A stretch of DNA of 64,000 nt, taken from positions 62,001 through 126,000 of the forward strand of contig JAZUJW010000048.1 in NCBI GenBank assembly GCA_045642925.1, in the 5' to 3' direction. Position numbers and translations under genes: made by a program. Shown in pieces: positions 15,108-23,952 of the stretch (its first letter is position 1; each line of letters opens with the position of its first letter). Under the pieces are notes generated by a model. It was given only the letters and a program-made list of their open reading frames with translations. It was not told where the DNA came from and did not search any database. Source of the stretch: Firm-04 sp045642925 (GTDB taxonomy: Bacteria > Bacillota > Clostridia > Oscillospirales > Ruminococcaceae).

Positions 15108-16031
15108 TTATTTGATTTGATTCTCCGCACCGCGCAGAATTCTCTGAAAATATTCGGGAAGCGGACTGTCGAAGGACAAAAATGCATTCGTCACAGGATG
15201 CACAAATCCGATTTTCTTCGCATGAAGGCACTGCCCCTCCACGCCTTTCACCGCTTTGCCATAGACCGCATCCCCATAAATCGGATGCCCAAGATAACGC
15301 ATATGCACGCGGATCTGATGCGTCCGTCCTGTTTCCAATTTACAGCAGATATGTGCAAACTGCGGGTACTGCGTCACCACTTCATAATGCGTCACAGCAT
15401 GGCGGGAATTTTTCTCCGTCACACACATTTTCATGCGGTCTTTCGGGTCGCGCCCGATGGGAGCATTGACCGTACCGCTTGTTTCTTTGAAATGCCCGCA
15501 GGCAATCGCTTCATATTCGCGTGTGAACGAATGCTCTGCGATTTGTGCGGCGAGTCCAAGATGAGCGCGGTCAGTTTTTGCAACGATCAACAATCCACTG
15601 GTATCGCGGTCAATTCTGTGGACAATGCCCGGACGAATCACACCATTGATGCCGGAAAGCCGCCCCTCACAATGGTACAGCAATGCATTGACCAATGTAC
15701 CGTCCAGATGCCCCGGCGCAGGATGAACGACCATGCCCTTGGGCTTGTTGACAACCAACAAATCATCGTCCTCATACACAATTTCCAGCGGCAGATTTTG
15801 CGGCAAAACATCTGTTGGCTGTGGCTCAGGAATTTCTACGGCGATACAGTCCCCTGCCGTCAGACGGTCATTTTTCTTCGGCAGTTTTCCACAGCGCAGA
15901 ATTTTCCCTTGTTCCAGTAAATTCTGCACCGCAGAACGAGTCAGCCCAAGCGTTTCCTGTGCGGCAAGCCATGCGTCCAGACGGCTTCCTGCATCCTCAG
16001 CGCCAACCGTCAGCTCGATTTGTTCAGGCAT
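15108..16031 (-). CDS. RluD-type 23S rRNA pseudouridine synthase
   Basis: The protein has 307 residues. An S4 RNA-binding domain (SRLDAWLAAQETLGLTRSAV, about 10-70) precedes the catalytic domain with HRIDRDTSGLLIVAKT, containing the catalytic Asp, and LETGRTHQIRVHM. The family (RluA/RluC/RluD) isomerises uridines in rRNA. The start at 16031 overlaps the lspA stop by 8 bp (ATGCCTGA), the classic lspA-rluD coupling of Firmicutes. The frame to 16166 is an overlap artefact. It is the last gene of the long - strand block. Confidence 0.93.
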   Translation of the reverse strand: MPEQIELTVGAEDAGSRLDAWLAAQETLGLTRSAVQNLLEQGKILRCGKLPKKNDRLTAGDCIAVEIPEPQPTDVLPQNLPLEIVYEDDDLLVVNKPKGMVVHPAPGHLDGTLVNALLYHCEGRLSGINGVIRPGIVHRIDRDTSGLLIVAKTDRAHLGLAAQIAEHSFTREYEAIACGHFKETSGTVNAPIGRDPKDRMKMCVTEKNSRHAVTHYEVVTQYPQFAHICCKLETGRTHQIRVHMRYLGHPIYGDAVYGKAVKGVEGQCLHAKKIGFVHPVTNAFLSFDSPLPEYFQRILRGAENQIK

Positions 16032-16662
16032 CGGGCAAATCCTCCGCATCTTCAACGGTTTTCGCATCTTCCAATGTTCCTGCATCTTCTGTTCCAGCCG
16101 CAGTACCGCATTCGCCGACCGTTTCCGCATCAGTATAGGTTGCCGTATGTGGTTCCCGCTTGGCATCCTTCACCTTTTTTGCAGAAGGTTCATCCTTTTC
16201 CACGAACATGATGCAAATTGCCAGAAAAATGACACCAATCGTCACGCAGATATCTGCAAAATTAAACACGGCAAATTTACAAAGCTGAAAATCCAGAAAA
16301 TCAACCACAAGACCATTACGGAAGATGCGGTCGATCAAATTGCCAATTCCACCGCCCGCAATCAGCGGCATTGCAATCAGTAACCAGCGATGATTTTTGT
16401 AGAGTTTCTGCATCAGCACCAGACAAGCCAGCGTCATTAACAACGAAAATACGATCAAAAACCAGCGCGAACCACTCAAAATGCTGAACGCCGCACCATT
16501 GTTCTCGACAAAATGCAGATGCATCCAATCGAAATCACCGATTTGCAGGAACGGACGCGGAGGCTGTCCCTGTAAATTCTCCAGAATCCACCATTTAATA
16601 CCTTGGTCTGCCGCCGCCAGCAGGAGCGTGGCAACATATGCGGAAATCAATGCAAAAGTCAA
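16024..16662 (-). CDS. lspA: Lipoprotein signal peptidase with acidic tail
   Basis: The protein has 212 residues. It removes signal peptides from prolipoproteins, in the membrane. Four membrane helices and the conserved motifs FVENNGAAFS, GGGIGNLIDRI and VVDFLDF...FNFADICVTIG are present, with both catalytic Asp residues (NLID, FNFAD). The TTG at 16662 is chosen because AGAAAGG lies eight bases upstream and the helix starts there; an ATG at 16731 lies within a palindromic leader without a ribosome site. A 60-residue acidic Ala/Glu/Asp/Thr-rich tail extends beyond the usual LspA length of about 150-165 residues. Lipoproteins in this window (GH3, GH5) are expected substrates. Confidence 0.9.
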   Translation of the reverse strand: MTFALISAYVATLLLAAADQGIKWWILENLQGQPPRPFLQIGDFDWMHLHFVENNGAAFSILSGSRWFLIVFSLLMTLACLVLMQKLYKNHRWLLIAMPLIAGGGIGNLIDRIFRNGLVVDFLDFQLCKFAVFNFADICVTIGVIFLAICIMFVEKDEPSAKKVKDAKREPHTATYTDAETVGECGTAAGTEDAGTLEDAKTVEDAEDLPDA

Positions 16663-16688
16663 TGTAAACACACCTTTCTGCAAAAGAA

Positions 16689-16743
16689 AAGTAACCTCAC
16701 AGCAGGAACGAATCAGCGTACTGCGTCCCATGCAAGGTTACTT
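16689..16743 (-). promoter_or_regulatory. Inverted repeat between divIVA and lspA
   Basis: AAGTAACCT and AGGTTACTT can pair over nine bases around a 37-base loop. On the - strand the stem is followed by TTCTTTT, so it could be a weak terminator or attenuator between divIVA and lspA. Confidence 0.4.
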
Positions 16744-16762
16744 CTCGCATTACTAAATGAAA

Positions 16763-17893
16763 TTAACGTCTTTTCTTCTTCTCCTCGCGGCGGTTGCCAT
16801 TGCGAAGATTCTGATAACGAGTATCAAATTCTGCTGTATGAGAAATGGTTCTTGGAGGCGGCAGGCTGTCATTGTCCTGCGCAAACGGGTCAACGGAACG
16901 CTTTTCGTCTTTCGGCTGTTTTTCTTCCACCTTGACGTTCATCTGCGGAACAGCTTCGACTGTGATTTCAGGATTCACCTTCAGCTTATCATCCGTTTTG
17001 GCTGAATCCTTCTTCTCTGCCTGCGGTTCATCAGGATGCTCCTCCGAAACGATTTCTGCCTCCAAAGTTTCCACCGTTTCAATTTCAGCCTCAAAAGACG
17101 GACGCTTTACAGTCGAATCCGATTCCTTTTCAGCGGGAGTATCCTCTTTTTTTTCAGTTGCTTCATCTTTTTTCGAGTCTGCATCGGTTGCAGGCTTAGA
17201 CTCCGGTTCCGCAGTCTTTGCCTCAGCCGTTCCATCCTCTTTCGCATCCTCTTTCGGGGCATCTGCTTTTTTGTCATCAGATGCAGCAGGCTCTTTCTCA
17301 GGTGCAGCATCCTTCACAGGAGTATCAGCGGCTGCCTTCTCCTCTGCCTTGGCAGGTTCTTCTGTTTTTTTTGCATCTTCAGCATTTTCTGCGGATTGTT
17401 CCGCTGTGGTGGGAACATCATCCGGAAGCTGCGAAAGCTGATTCAAATGCGCACGATACAAGTCAAACACCGAATGCTTGAAATCAGCAACCTGACGATG
17501 CGCGTCCGCCAAAATCTGATTTTCACGATTCAGCTTTGCGGTAACTTCAGCAAGCTGCTTTTCCTGCGCCGCGATTGCTTCCGCTTTTACAGAATCCACA
17601 GAACCGCGTGCATCTTCAACGATTTTAGCAGCTTTTTCCTTTGCTTCATCGACAATTTGCCGTGCTTGTTTCTGTGCAATCAGGAGGGCATTTTTGAGGT
17701 CTTCCTCCTGTTCTTTATACTGGCAGATTTTCTCGGCAAGAAGCTGAATTTTCTTCTTCGACTCCTCGCGCTCCGCTTCCATGCTGCGGTAATCCGCCTC
17801 AACCTGCTTGAGGAAAGCGTCCACGTCATCGGACTGATAACCGAATTTTACTTTGTCAAATTCTTTTCTGCGAATTTCCTTTGCTGAAAGCAT
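16763..17893 (-). CDS. divIVA: DivIVA-family cell division/polarity protein
   Basis: The protein has 376 residues. The N-terminal DivIVA lipid-binding domain (LSAKEIRRKEFDKVKFGYQS, then DDVDAFLKQVEADYR) is followed by coiled coil to about residue 150. The C-terminal 220 residues form a long, acidic, low-complexity Ala/Glu/Lys/Asp region and a basic end (GNRREEKKKRR). DivIVA proteins recognise curved membrane at septa and poles and recruit partners. The gene lies between sepF and lspA as in other Firmicutes. The acidic extension is far longer than in Bacillus (about 164 residues in total) and is presumably disordered. Confidence 0.93.
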   Translation of the reverse strand: MLSAKEIRRKEFDKVKFGYQSDDVDAFLKQVEADYRSMEAEREESKKKIQLLAEKICQYKEQEEDLKNALLIAQKQARQIVDEAKEKAAKIVEDARGSVDSVKAEAIAAQEKQLAEVTAKLNRENQILADAHRQVADFKHSVFDLYRAHLNQLSQLPDDVPTTAEQSAENAEDAKKTEEPAKAEEKAAADTPVKDAAPEKEPAASDDKKADAPKEDAKEDGTAEAKTAEPESKPATDADSKKDEATEKKEDTPAEKESDSTVKRPSFEAEIETVETLEAEIVSEEHPDEPQAEKKDSAKTDDKLKVNPEITVEAVPQMNVKVEEKQPKDEKRSVDPFAQDNDSLPPPRTISHTAEFDTRYQNLRNGNRREEKKKRR

Positions 17894-17928
17894 GGCTTAC
17901 TCCTTCTTCCTTATAAAGTATGCGTGGA

Positions 17929-18447
17929 TTACATGATCACGCCGTTGGATTCCAGTTCACCGACAAGGTCTTCACCAATGAAACCAACATTATAAGGAGT
18001 GATAATATATGTGAGGTTGGCAACAGGCTTGAGGCTGCCGCCGTTTGCATATGCAACACCAACAAGGAAGTCGATGATACGGCGCTTGTTCTCAGCGGAT
18101 GCAGTTTCGAGATTCAGAACGACTGTCTTCTTCGAGATGAGGTGGTCAGCGATCTGCTTTGCATCGGTAAACACTTCCGGCTTGACCAGAACGACCTGAA
18201 GCTGTGCAGTAGCCTGAATATTGACAACCTTATTGCGGTCGGTCTTGACGCTCTGCGGCTCGACTTCGCGCTCAGGACGGTAAGTCGGCACGGTTTCACG
18301 CGGTGCTTCAGCAGGTTCACGCACAAGTTCTCTCGTTTCACGGGCTTCTTTATGCTCGTATCTGGGCAAATCCCTTACAGGCTCGTTTTCATAGCCTTCG
18401 TCATCATCAGTCGTAAAAAAGCTCATCGCCTTGTTCAGAAAGTTCAT
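17929..18447 (-). CDS. sepF: Cell division protein SepF
   Basis: The protein has 172 residues. The N terminus MNFLNKAMSFFTT can form the membrane-binding amphipathic helix, a charged linker follows, and the C-terminal SepF domain (about 75-165) contains VVLVKPEVFTDAKQIADHLI, VVLNLE and RRIIDFLVGVAYANGG. SepF polymerises into rings that tether FtsZ to the membrane. The start at 18447 has AAAGGAG upstream; a frame to 18585 would overlap yggS and is rejected. It sits between yggS and divIVA, the usual order. Confidence 0.95.
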   Translation of the reverse strand: MNFLNKAMSFFTTDDDEGYENEPVRDLPRYEHKEARETRELVREPAEAPRETVPTYRPEREVEPQSVKTDRNKVVNIQATAQLQVVLVKPEVFTDAKQIADHLISKKTVVLNLETASAENKRRIIDFLVGVAYANGGSLKPVANLTYIITPYNVGFIGEDLVGELESNGVIM

Positions 18448-18541
18448 TTTTTTCGTTCTCCTTTTCCCATACAAGAAATCACAATCTAAATTTTCACACG
18501 GCTGCAAAAGAGCCGCATAAATAACCTTTTTTGCGGAAAAA

Positions 18542-19267
18542 TCACAAATTTTTCGGTGGATAGACCCGCGCACCGAACAGCGCACTGCCCAAACGAATCA
18601 GCGTTGCACCGTGCCGAATGGCGGCTTCAAAATCACCTGACATTCCCATCGAGAGAATATCAAAATCAGGCGCAGAATGTTTCATTTCTTCGAAAAGCGT
18701 CTGCATTCTGCCAAAACACGCATCCGCTTCTGCATCATTTTCGAAATGCGGCGGAATTGTCATCAAACCGCGCACTTTCACATGGCTGCAAGCTTTTGCA
18801 GCATCATAAAGTGCAGGAAGCATTTCAGGCGTACACCCCGACTTGGAGGTTTCTCCGCCGATATTGACTTCCAGCAAAATCTCCTGTATCAGCGCACGCT
18901 GTGCTGCGGTCTTTTCAATTTCCTGCAAAAGATGCAGGCTGTCCACAGAATGGATCAGTGTCACCTTTCCGACAATCTGCTTCACTTTATTGGTCTGCAA
19001 ATGTCCGATGAACTGCACTTCTGCGCTCTGGTCATAATCCGCGCATTTGGAAAGAAATTCCTGTACACGGTTTTCGCCCAGCAAATGAATGCCAGCCGAA
19101 ACAGCAACATTGACTTCTTCCGGCGGCACGGTTTTTGTCACAGCCATGAGCGTCACATCATCTGTCGAACGGTCAGAAGCTGCACACGCCGCTTCCATCC
19201 GTCTGCGAATATCCTCCAGACGCTTCAGGATCGCGTCTCGTTTGATTGTGTCGCACTCAATTCCCAT
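18542..19267 (-). CDS. YggS/PLPBP pyridoxal phosphate homeostasis protein
   Basis: The protein has 241 residues and is a single-domain TIM-barrel PLP-binding protein. The PLP lysine is in MAVTKTVPPEEV; other family motifs are LGENRVQEFLSK, FIGHLQTNKVKQI, SVDSLHLL, LEVNIGGETSKSG and LSMGMSGDFEAAI. It controls the pools of B6 vitamers and amino acids and has no known enzymatic reaction. It overlaps the HlyD-like gene by 11 bp and precedes sepF, a conserved neighbourhood. Confidence 0.95.
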   Translation of the reverse strand: MGIECDTIKRDAILKRLEDIRRRMEAACAASDRSTDDVTLMAVTKTVPPEEVNVAVSAGIHLLGENRVQEFLSKCADYDQSAEVQFIGHLQTNKVKQIVGKVTLIHSVDSLHLLQEIEKTAAQRALIQEILLEVNIGGETSKSGCTPEMLPALYDAAKACSHVKVRGLMTIPPHFENDAEADACFGRMQTLFEEMKHSAPDFDILSMGMSGDFEAAIRHGATLIRLGSALFGARVYPPKNL

Positions 19268-20513
19268 CTGCCATCACTCCATTTACAATGATATCGTCAT
19301 AGAGCGAAACATAACCGCTGCCTGCATTCAAAGAAGAAAGATAGTATTCCTCATCTTCGTATACAATATCCAGCTTGCGGAATTCGGGATTTTCGCCAAT
19401 CAGGACGTAAATGCCCATGCAGTTTTCTGTTTTGGTCGTTTCTTCGCCGTTTTCATCCGTCACTGTTTCAGTCAGTTCCTTGAAGCGGATGGCAGTACGC
19501 GGGACTTTCACGCCCTCAACTGTCTTGCGAAGAATCTCCACGCGCTCTGTACGATGCTGCACCACGTCATAGGTCATGGTATCGCAGCTCAGGATAATCT
19601 GTGTCTGTGTAATATCGCCTGCCGACACAAGAGAAGTCACTTCTGCCTGCAAATCACCTGCAACCGATTCCAGACGCAATGTGACCATATCGCCTTCGGA
19701 AAGCCGCAGTTTTGTATTATCAAACACACCGACAATATACCATTCATAGCCCGAAATTAACTTACCTATGACATTTTCATGCTTCTCAGAATTTGCATTT
19801 CCCATATCGGAAACAGCCCTGAGTTCATCTTTTGTCATAAGGCGCATATTTTCAGGTGTCAGAACGGATTCATAGCCATCAACATAGCTGACAAAATAAG
19901 CACTTTTCTCTGCGCGGACTGTCATAATGGGGGCATCCAACTGCGCTTTCAAGTCACTGATCTCGCTTTTCAGCGCAGAGATTTTCGATGAATAATCCGC
20001 ATCTTTGCCAATGATTTTTTCATATGTATTCATCAGCACAGTCATTTCCTGCTTATTTTCAACCATGCCGCTGAAATCACCAAGTTCACGTTTCCGAATC
20101 ATCGACTTATACTGTTCGTTAATGAGCATAGAGAGGTTCGCAGGCTGCGCATATTCACTCGTGCCCGGATTCTCAATTTTCGAAAGGCGGGTGAGTTCCT
20201 CTTCCTTTTCCGCAATACGGCGGCGAAGGTCGATTTGCTCCTCACTCGGATAGATTTCCGCGATGGTACTGCCCACGCCCAGCTTTGCACCATCACTGAC
20301 GCAATAGCGCACCGCACCGTCTCCGGAATAGGTTTCCTCCGTTTCGGAACGCACATAAACGCCCTGAAAAGTGGAAACGTCACTGACGGAAGCATAAATG
20401 GCAGTTTCGGTTTCATAATCCTGATTGAACAGATGGTAAATTACACTGGATGCAAGCACAACAGCGAACAACAGAACCAGATAGTCCAGTATTCGCGTTG
20501 TCATTTCATTCAT
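19257..20513 (-). CDS. HlyD-like membrane adaptor protein
   Basis: The protein has 418 residues. An N-terminal membrane helix (about 9-28) anchors a long extracytoplasmic region: a lipoyl/barrel-sandwich half (VSDGAKLGVGSTIAEIYP), a coiled coil (about 90-190, including ISALKSEISDLKAQLD), the second half and a beta-barrel region. This matches HlyD/RND-type periplasmic adaptors. No transporter gene is adjacent. The gene lies between hfq and yggS, inside a division and RNA-metabolism block, so a structural role in the envelope is as likely as export. The ATG at 20513 lies 3 bp after the hfq stop. Confidence 0.75.
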   Translation of the reverse strand: MNEMTTRILDYLVLLFAVVLASSVIYHLFNQDYETETAIYASVSDVSTFQGVYVRSETEETYSGDGAVRYCVSDGAKLGVGSTIAEIYPSEEQIDLRRRIAEKEEELTRLSKIENPGTSEYAQPANLSMLINEQYKSMIRKRELGDFSGMVENKQEMTVLMNTYEKIIGKDADYSSKISALKSEISDLKAQLDAPIMTVRAEKSAYFVSYVDGYESVLTPENMRLMTKDELRAVSDMGNANSEKHENVIGKLISGYEWYIVGVFDNTKLRLSEGDMVTLRLESVAGDLQAEVTSLVSAGDITQTQIILSCDTMTYDVVQHRTERVEILRKTVEGVKVPRTAIRFKELTETVTDENGEETTKTENCMGIYVLIGENPEFRKLDIVYEDEEYYLSSLNAGSGYVSLYDDIIVNGVMADGN

Positions 20514-20516
20514 GTA

Positions 20517-20759
20517 TTACTCATCTTCCTTTTCGATGGCATCAAGAATTGCGATCGGGCGAGCCGGCACGATGGTAGAAATCGCGTGCTTATAAACAAG
20601 CTGCTGACGACCGTCTGTTTCCAGAATCACGATAAAGGAATCAAAACCGCGGATAATGCCCTTGAACTGATATCCATTGGTCAGGAAAATCGTCAGCGGC
20701 AGGCGGTCTTTTCTAGCCTGGTTCAGAAAAACATCCTGCAAATTCAAACCCTTGGTCAT
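20517..20759 (-). CDS. hfq: RNA chaperone Hfq
   Basis: The protein has 80 residues. Sm1 motif: LNLQDVFLNQARKDRLPLTI then FLTNGYQFKGIIRGFDSFIV. Sm2 motif: QQLVYKHAISTIVPARP, with the YKH signature. Hfq forms a hexameric ring that binds A- and U-rich RNA and pairs small RNAs with mRNAs. GAGG precedes the ATG. The gene follows miaA, as in many bacteria, but with a 124-bp structured leader and its own extended -10 promoter. Confidence 0.96.
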   Translation of the reverse strand: MTKGLNLQDVFLNQARKDRLPLTIFLTNGYQFKGIIRGFDSFIVILETDGRQQLVYKHAISTIVPARPIAILDAIEKEDE

Positions 20760-20796
20760 AGTAATTGCCTCATTCTTTCATATTTTTTTCGGCGTA

Positions 20797-20895
20797 ATGA
20801 ATAGCCGAATCCTTTGCAAATCAAAACATACGTTCACATTTCATCGCAGCATCTCCATAAATCGGCTATTCATGATTATTATATCACAGCTCTAC
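20797..20895 (-). promoter_or_regulatory. hfq leader: extended -10 promoter and competing stems
   Basis: On the - strand TGATATAAT overlaps the end of miaA (about 20890-20882) and acts as an extended -10. The leader then contains ATGAATAGCCGA (20873-20862) and its perfect complement TCGGCTATTCAT (20808-20797), a 12-bp stem around 53 bases that enclose a short peptide frame. The 3' strand of this stem can instead pair with GCCGAA just downstream (TTCGGC...GCCGAA), followed by A7. The two structures exclude each other. The A-rich stretch before the hfq ribosome site is a possible Hfq self-binding site (inference). Confidence 0.6.
20821..20844 (-). CDS. Possible 7-residue leader peptide upstream of hfq
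   Basis: A short frame encodes MKCERMF and then TGA. A GGAG (20856-20853) lies eight bases before the ATG, ideal spacing. It lies in the loop of the 12-bp leader stem. Translation could decide which stem forms, or the frame may be chance. Confidence 0.3.
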   Translation of the reverse strand: MKCERMF

Positions 20896-21846
20896 GAATG
20901 TTTCTATCATTTTTTGGCATTTTGTAAAAATTTCAGCACTTTCACGAATATCATCTCTGAAAATCCACATGGTTTGCTCATTTCGACGAAACCATGTGCC
21001 CTGCCTTTTCGCATAGCGACAGGTTTCCTGCTTGATGATGGCAACGCATTCCGCAAGCGTGGAATTTCCTTCCAGATAGGGCAAAAGTTCCTTGTAGCCG
21101 ATTGCCGCAGAAGCAGTATCGCGGCGGCGACCGCTGGCATATTCCGCACGCACTTCGGCTTCCAATCCAAGTGCAAGCATTTGGTCAACACGTTTACGAA
21201 TACGCTCATATTGGAGTTCGCGGTTCTGAAATCCGATGCCAAAACGCAGAATGCCCCATGGCGATGGCACAGAAAGACTTTGCCGTGCGTGTTCCGAAAG
21301 CGGGATACCCGTCAGTTCATACACTTCAAGCGCACGTATTACGCGCCGAAGATTGTTTTCATGCAGTTTTGCGGCAGTTTCGGGGTCACATTCCCGCAGC
21401 CGTTCCAACAGAACGGTTCGTCCAAGCGTTTCCGCCTCCGCTTCCAGCCGCGCACGAACTTCCGGTGCAGCAGGAATATCCGGAAACTGCACATGATTCA
21501 ACAGCGAATCGACATAAAGTCCCGTGCCACCCACCACGATCGGCAATTTTCCGCGGCGGTGGATATCGGCAATCACAGCCTCTGCCCGTGCCACATAATC
21601 TGCCACCGAACACGGCTGGTCAGGGGGCAGGACACTAATCAAATGATGCGGAATTCCTTGCATTTCCTCGACTGTCGGCTTTGCCGTGGCGATGTCGAGT
21701 CCCTCATAAAGCTGCATGGAATCCGCCGAAACCACTTCGCCGTCATATGCCTGTGCCAATGCAATGCCAAGGGCAGTTTTTCCCGAAGCCGTTGCGCCAA
21801 CAACAGATAGAACAGGTGGTTTTTCTTTTATTTGCGATATTTTCAT
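20884..21846 (-). CDS. miaA: tRNA dimethylallyltransferase
   Basis: The protein has 320 residues. It adds dimethylallyl to A37 of tRNAs that read U-starting codons. The P-loop is VVGATASGKTALGIALA; further motifs are VVSADSMQLYEGLDIATAKP, IPHHLISV, VVGGTGLYVDSLL and RRVIRALEV. The start at 21846 follows GGAG; the longer frame to 22047 overlaps mutL and is rejected. It lies 10 bp after mutL, the usual mutL-miaA-hfq order. Confidence 0.95.
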   Translation of the reverse strand: MKISQIKEKPPVLSVVGATASGKTALGIALAQAYDGEVVSADSMQLYEGLDIATAKPTVEEMQGIPHHLISVLPPDQPCSVADYVARAEAVIADIHRRGKLPIVVGGTGLYVDSLLNHVQFPDIPAAPEVRARLEAEAETLGRTVLLERLRECDPETAAKLHENNLRRVIRALEVYELTGIPLSEHARQSLSVPSPWGILRFGIGFQNRELQYERIRKRVDQMLALGLEAEVRAEYASGRRRDTASAAIGYKELLPYLEGNSTLAECVAIIKQETCRYAKRQGTWFRRNEQTMWIFRDDIRESAEIFTKCQKMIETFVEL

Positions 21847-21856
21847 ATGCTCTCCG

Positions 21857-23923
21857 TCACACAATTCTGCGGAATTGTTTTTCGATCTTATATTTCGACA
21901 CCAACAGTACGACCGGTCTGCCATGCGGACAATGCCGCACACCATCCATTTGCCAGACCTGTTCTGCCAAAGCCTGCAATTCTGCAAGGTCAGAATGGTC
22001 GCCTGCACGCACCGCCGCCTTGCAAGCCAGTGTATGGAAATAATCATCTAACAAATGCTGATCAGGCTGAACAGACTGCATTTTACATTGTTCAGCCATC
22101 TCCTGAATGATCTGTTCCAACTCCAATTCCACACAGGAAAGTGGAACACCTGTTAATTTCACAATCGGATTTTCTTCGAAATCAAATGTAAAACCAACCT
22201 TCTCCAATTCCACAGACTGTTCTTTCAACGCATTCGCCTCATCCGCTGTCAACAACATCACCACAGGTGTCAACAAATTCTGACGATCTTTGCATTGGCG
22301 TTTTGTAAATCGTTCAAACAATATTCTTTCATGGGCGGCGTGTTTGTCGATCATCACAAGCTGGTCATCGGCTTCCGCCAGAATAAAGTTTTTAAACAGT
22401 TCCCCAATCACATGGATCGGTGTATCAACAAGTGCAGAAACACCAGCATCTTCATGTTTTTCAGGTTGTTCAATATTCTGTGGCTGCGCCATCAGGTCAG
22501 GAAATGCAGTGATCGCAGACATCGGCGGAACATCGAGATTTATCGCGTCAGATGGCGTAAAATCGACATTTTCCACTGTCGATTTTTGCACATTTGAAAC
22601 TGCCGTATCCTCGGACTTTTCCACTTTTCCAACAAGTTTTCCACAATTTTTGGTTGAATCCGCATTGCCTGTTGAAAGTTGCGGTGGAAAATGTGGAAAA
22701 GTATCCTGCGAAAGTGGCGTTTTCTCTGCTTTGAACAGGAGTTCAGGGGTGTTGGAATCCTGTCCCGCAACCGGTGCAAACCAGTCTGTCTTGGGCTTTT
22801 TGGGGATATATGTCAACACTTCTCTTTTGGGTTGTTCAGAAATCTGTTGAGATGATTGTTTTTCTTGCACCTGCGTTGTTTCCGCCTGTTGATTTGATTT
22901 TGTAAACTGAAAATCATAAATCAGATGATTACTCGTCAACGCTGTCATCGCCGTAAAATAAATCGCAGAATACACGCGCTTTTCATCAGAAAACCGCACC
23001 TCCGCCTTTGTCGGATGCATATTCACGTCAACAATACGCGGTGAAATCTGCATTTGCAGGACGCAGGCGGGGTATTTGCCCGTCATAATCAGCGTCTTAT
23101 AGGCTTCCTCAAGCGCCGCACTGCAAGTCATAGAACGCACACCACGCCCATTCACAAAGAAAAGCTGCATCGAACGATTTGCGCGGGCATACAAGGGTTT
23201 AATCACAAATCCATCAACCATGATGCCGCTGCCGTTCTCGTCCGCATAATGCACAGGAATCAGGTCATTTGCAAATTGCTTGCCGAAAATTGCGTAAATC
23301 GCGGAAAAAAGCTGTCCATCGCCAGGCGTGACAAACTCCGTCTTGTTTTCACGAATCAAACGGAACGAAATCTCAGGATGAGAAAGCGCAATTTTCTGAA
23401 ACACTGTCGCAGCCGCATTGCCTTCAGCCGTATCCTTCTTGAGAAATCCGGCGCGTACAGGCACGTTATAGAACAGGTCACGCACCACAATGGTCGTACC
23501 CTCAGGGCAGCCTGATTGCTCCAGAGAAAGCTCCTCACCGCCCTCTATGACGTAGTGCGTGCCGTATGCGCTCCCCTTCTGACGTGTCAGGAGCTCAGTT
23601 CTGGACACCGCGCAGACGCTTGCAAGGGCTTCTCCGCGAAAGCCAAGCGTCAGGATCGACTCCAGATCCGATTTGTCATAAATTTTACTTGTTGCATGAC
23701 GCAAAAAAGCCGTGCGCACCTCCTCAGGGGGGATGCCACAGCCATCATCGGTCACGCGAAGATAAAGAACGCCGCCGCGCTTCAACTCCGCAGTAATATG
23801 CGTTGCGCCAGCATCTACGGCATTTTCTGTCAATTCCTTCAGGACAGACGCAGGGCGTTCAATGACTTCGCCAGCCGCAATCAATTCCGAAATATCTTTC
23901 GGTAATACGTGGATTTCAGACAT
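21857..23923 (-). CDS. mutL: DNA mismatch repair protein MutL
   Basis: The protein has 688 residues. The N-terminal GHKL ATPase has VLPKDISELIAAGEVIERPA, DNGCG-like VTDDGCGIPPEEV, RHATSKI and TLGFRGEALASV. A linker (about 330-500) precedes the C-terminal dimerisation and endonuclease domain. The metal motif reads DKHAAHERILFE, where most endonuclease-type MutL have DQHA; the downstream ACKAAVRAG and CPHGRPVVLLVSK motifs are intact. It should therefore be a nicking MutL. mutS is not adjacent. The start at 23923 (MSEIHVLP) is preferred to a GTG nine bases upstream. Confidence 0.95.
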   Translation of the reverse strand: MSEIHVLPKDISELIAAGEVIERPASVLKELTENAVDAGATHITAELKRGGVLYLRVTDDGCGIPPEEVRTAFLRHATSKIYDKSDLESILTLGFRGEALASVCAVSRTELLTRQKGSAYGTHYVIEGGEELSLEQSGCPEGTTIVVRDLFYNVPVRAGFLKKDTAEGNAAATVFQKIALSHPEISFRLIRENKTEFVTPGDGQLFSAIYAIFGKQFANDLIPVHYADENGSGIMVDGFVIKPLYARANRSMQLFFVNGRGVRSMTCSAALEEAYKTLIMTGKYPACVLQMQISPRIVDVNMHPTKAEVRFSDEKRVYSAIYFTAMTALTSNHLIYDFQFTKSNQQAETTQVQEKQSSQQISEQPKREVLTYIPKKPKTDWFAPVAGQDSNTPELLFKAEKTPLSQDTFPHFPPQLSTGNADSTKNCGKLVGKVEKSEDTAVSNVQKSTVENVDFTPSDAINLDVPPMSAITAFPDLMAQPQNIEQPEKHEDAGVSALVDTPIHVIGELFKNFILAEADDQLVMIDKHAAHERILFERFTKRQCKDRQNLLTPVVMLLTADEANALKEQSVELEKVGFTFDFEENPIVKLTGVPLSCVELELEQIIQEMAEQCKMQSVQPDQHLLDDYFHTLACKAAVRAGDHSDLAELQALAEQVWQMDGVRHCPHGRPVVLLVSKYKIEKQFRRIV

Positions 23924-23952
23924 GAAACACACGTTCTCCTTTCAAAATGGTT

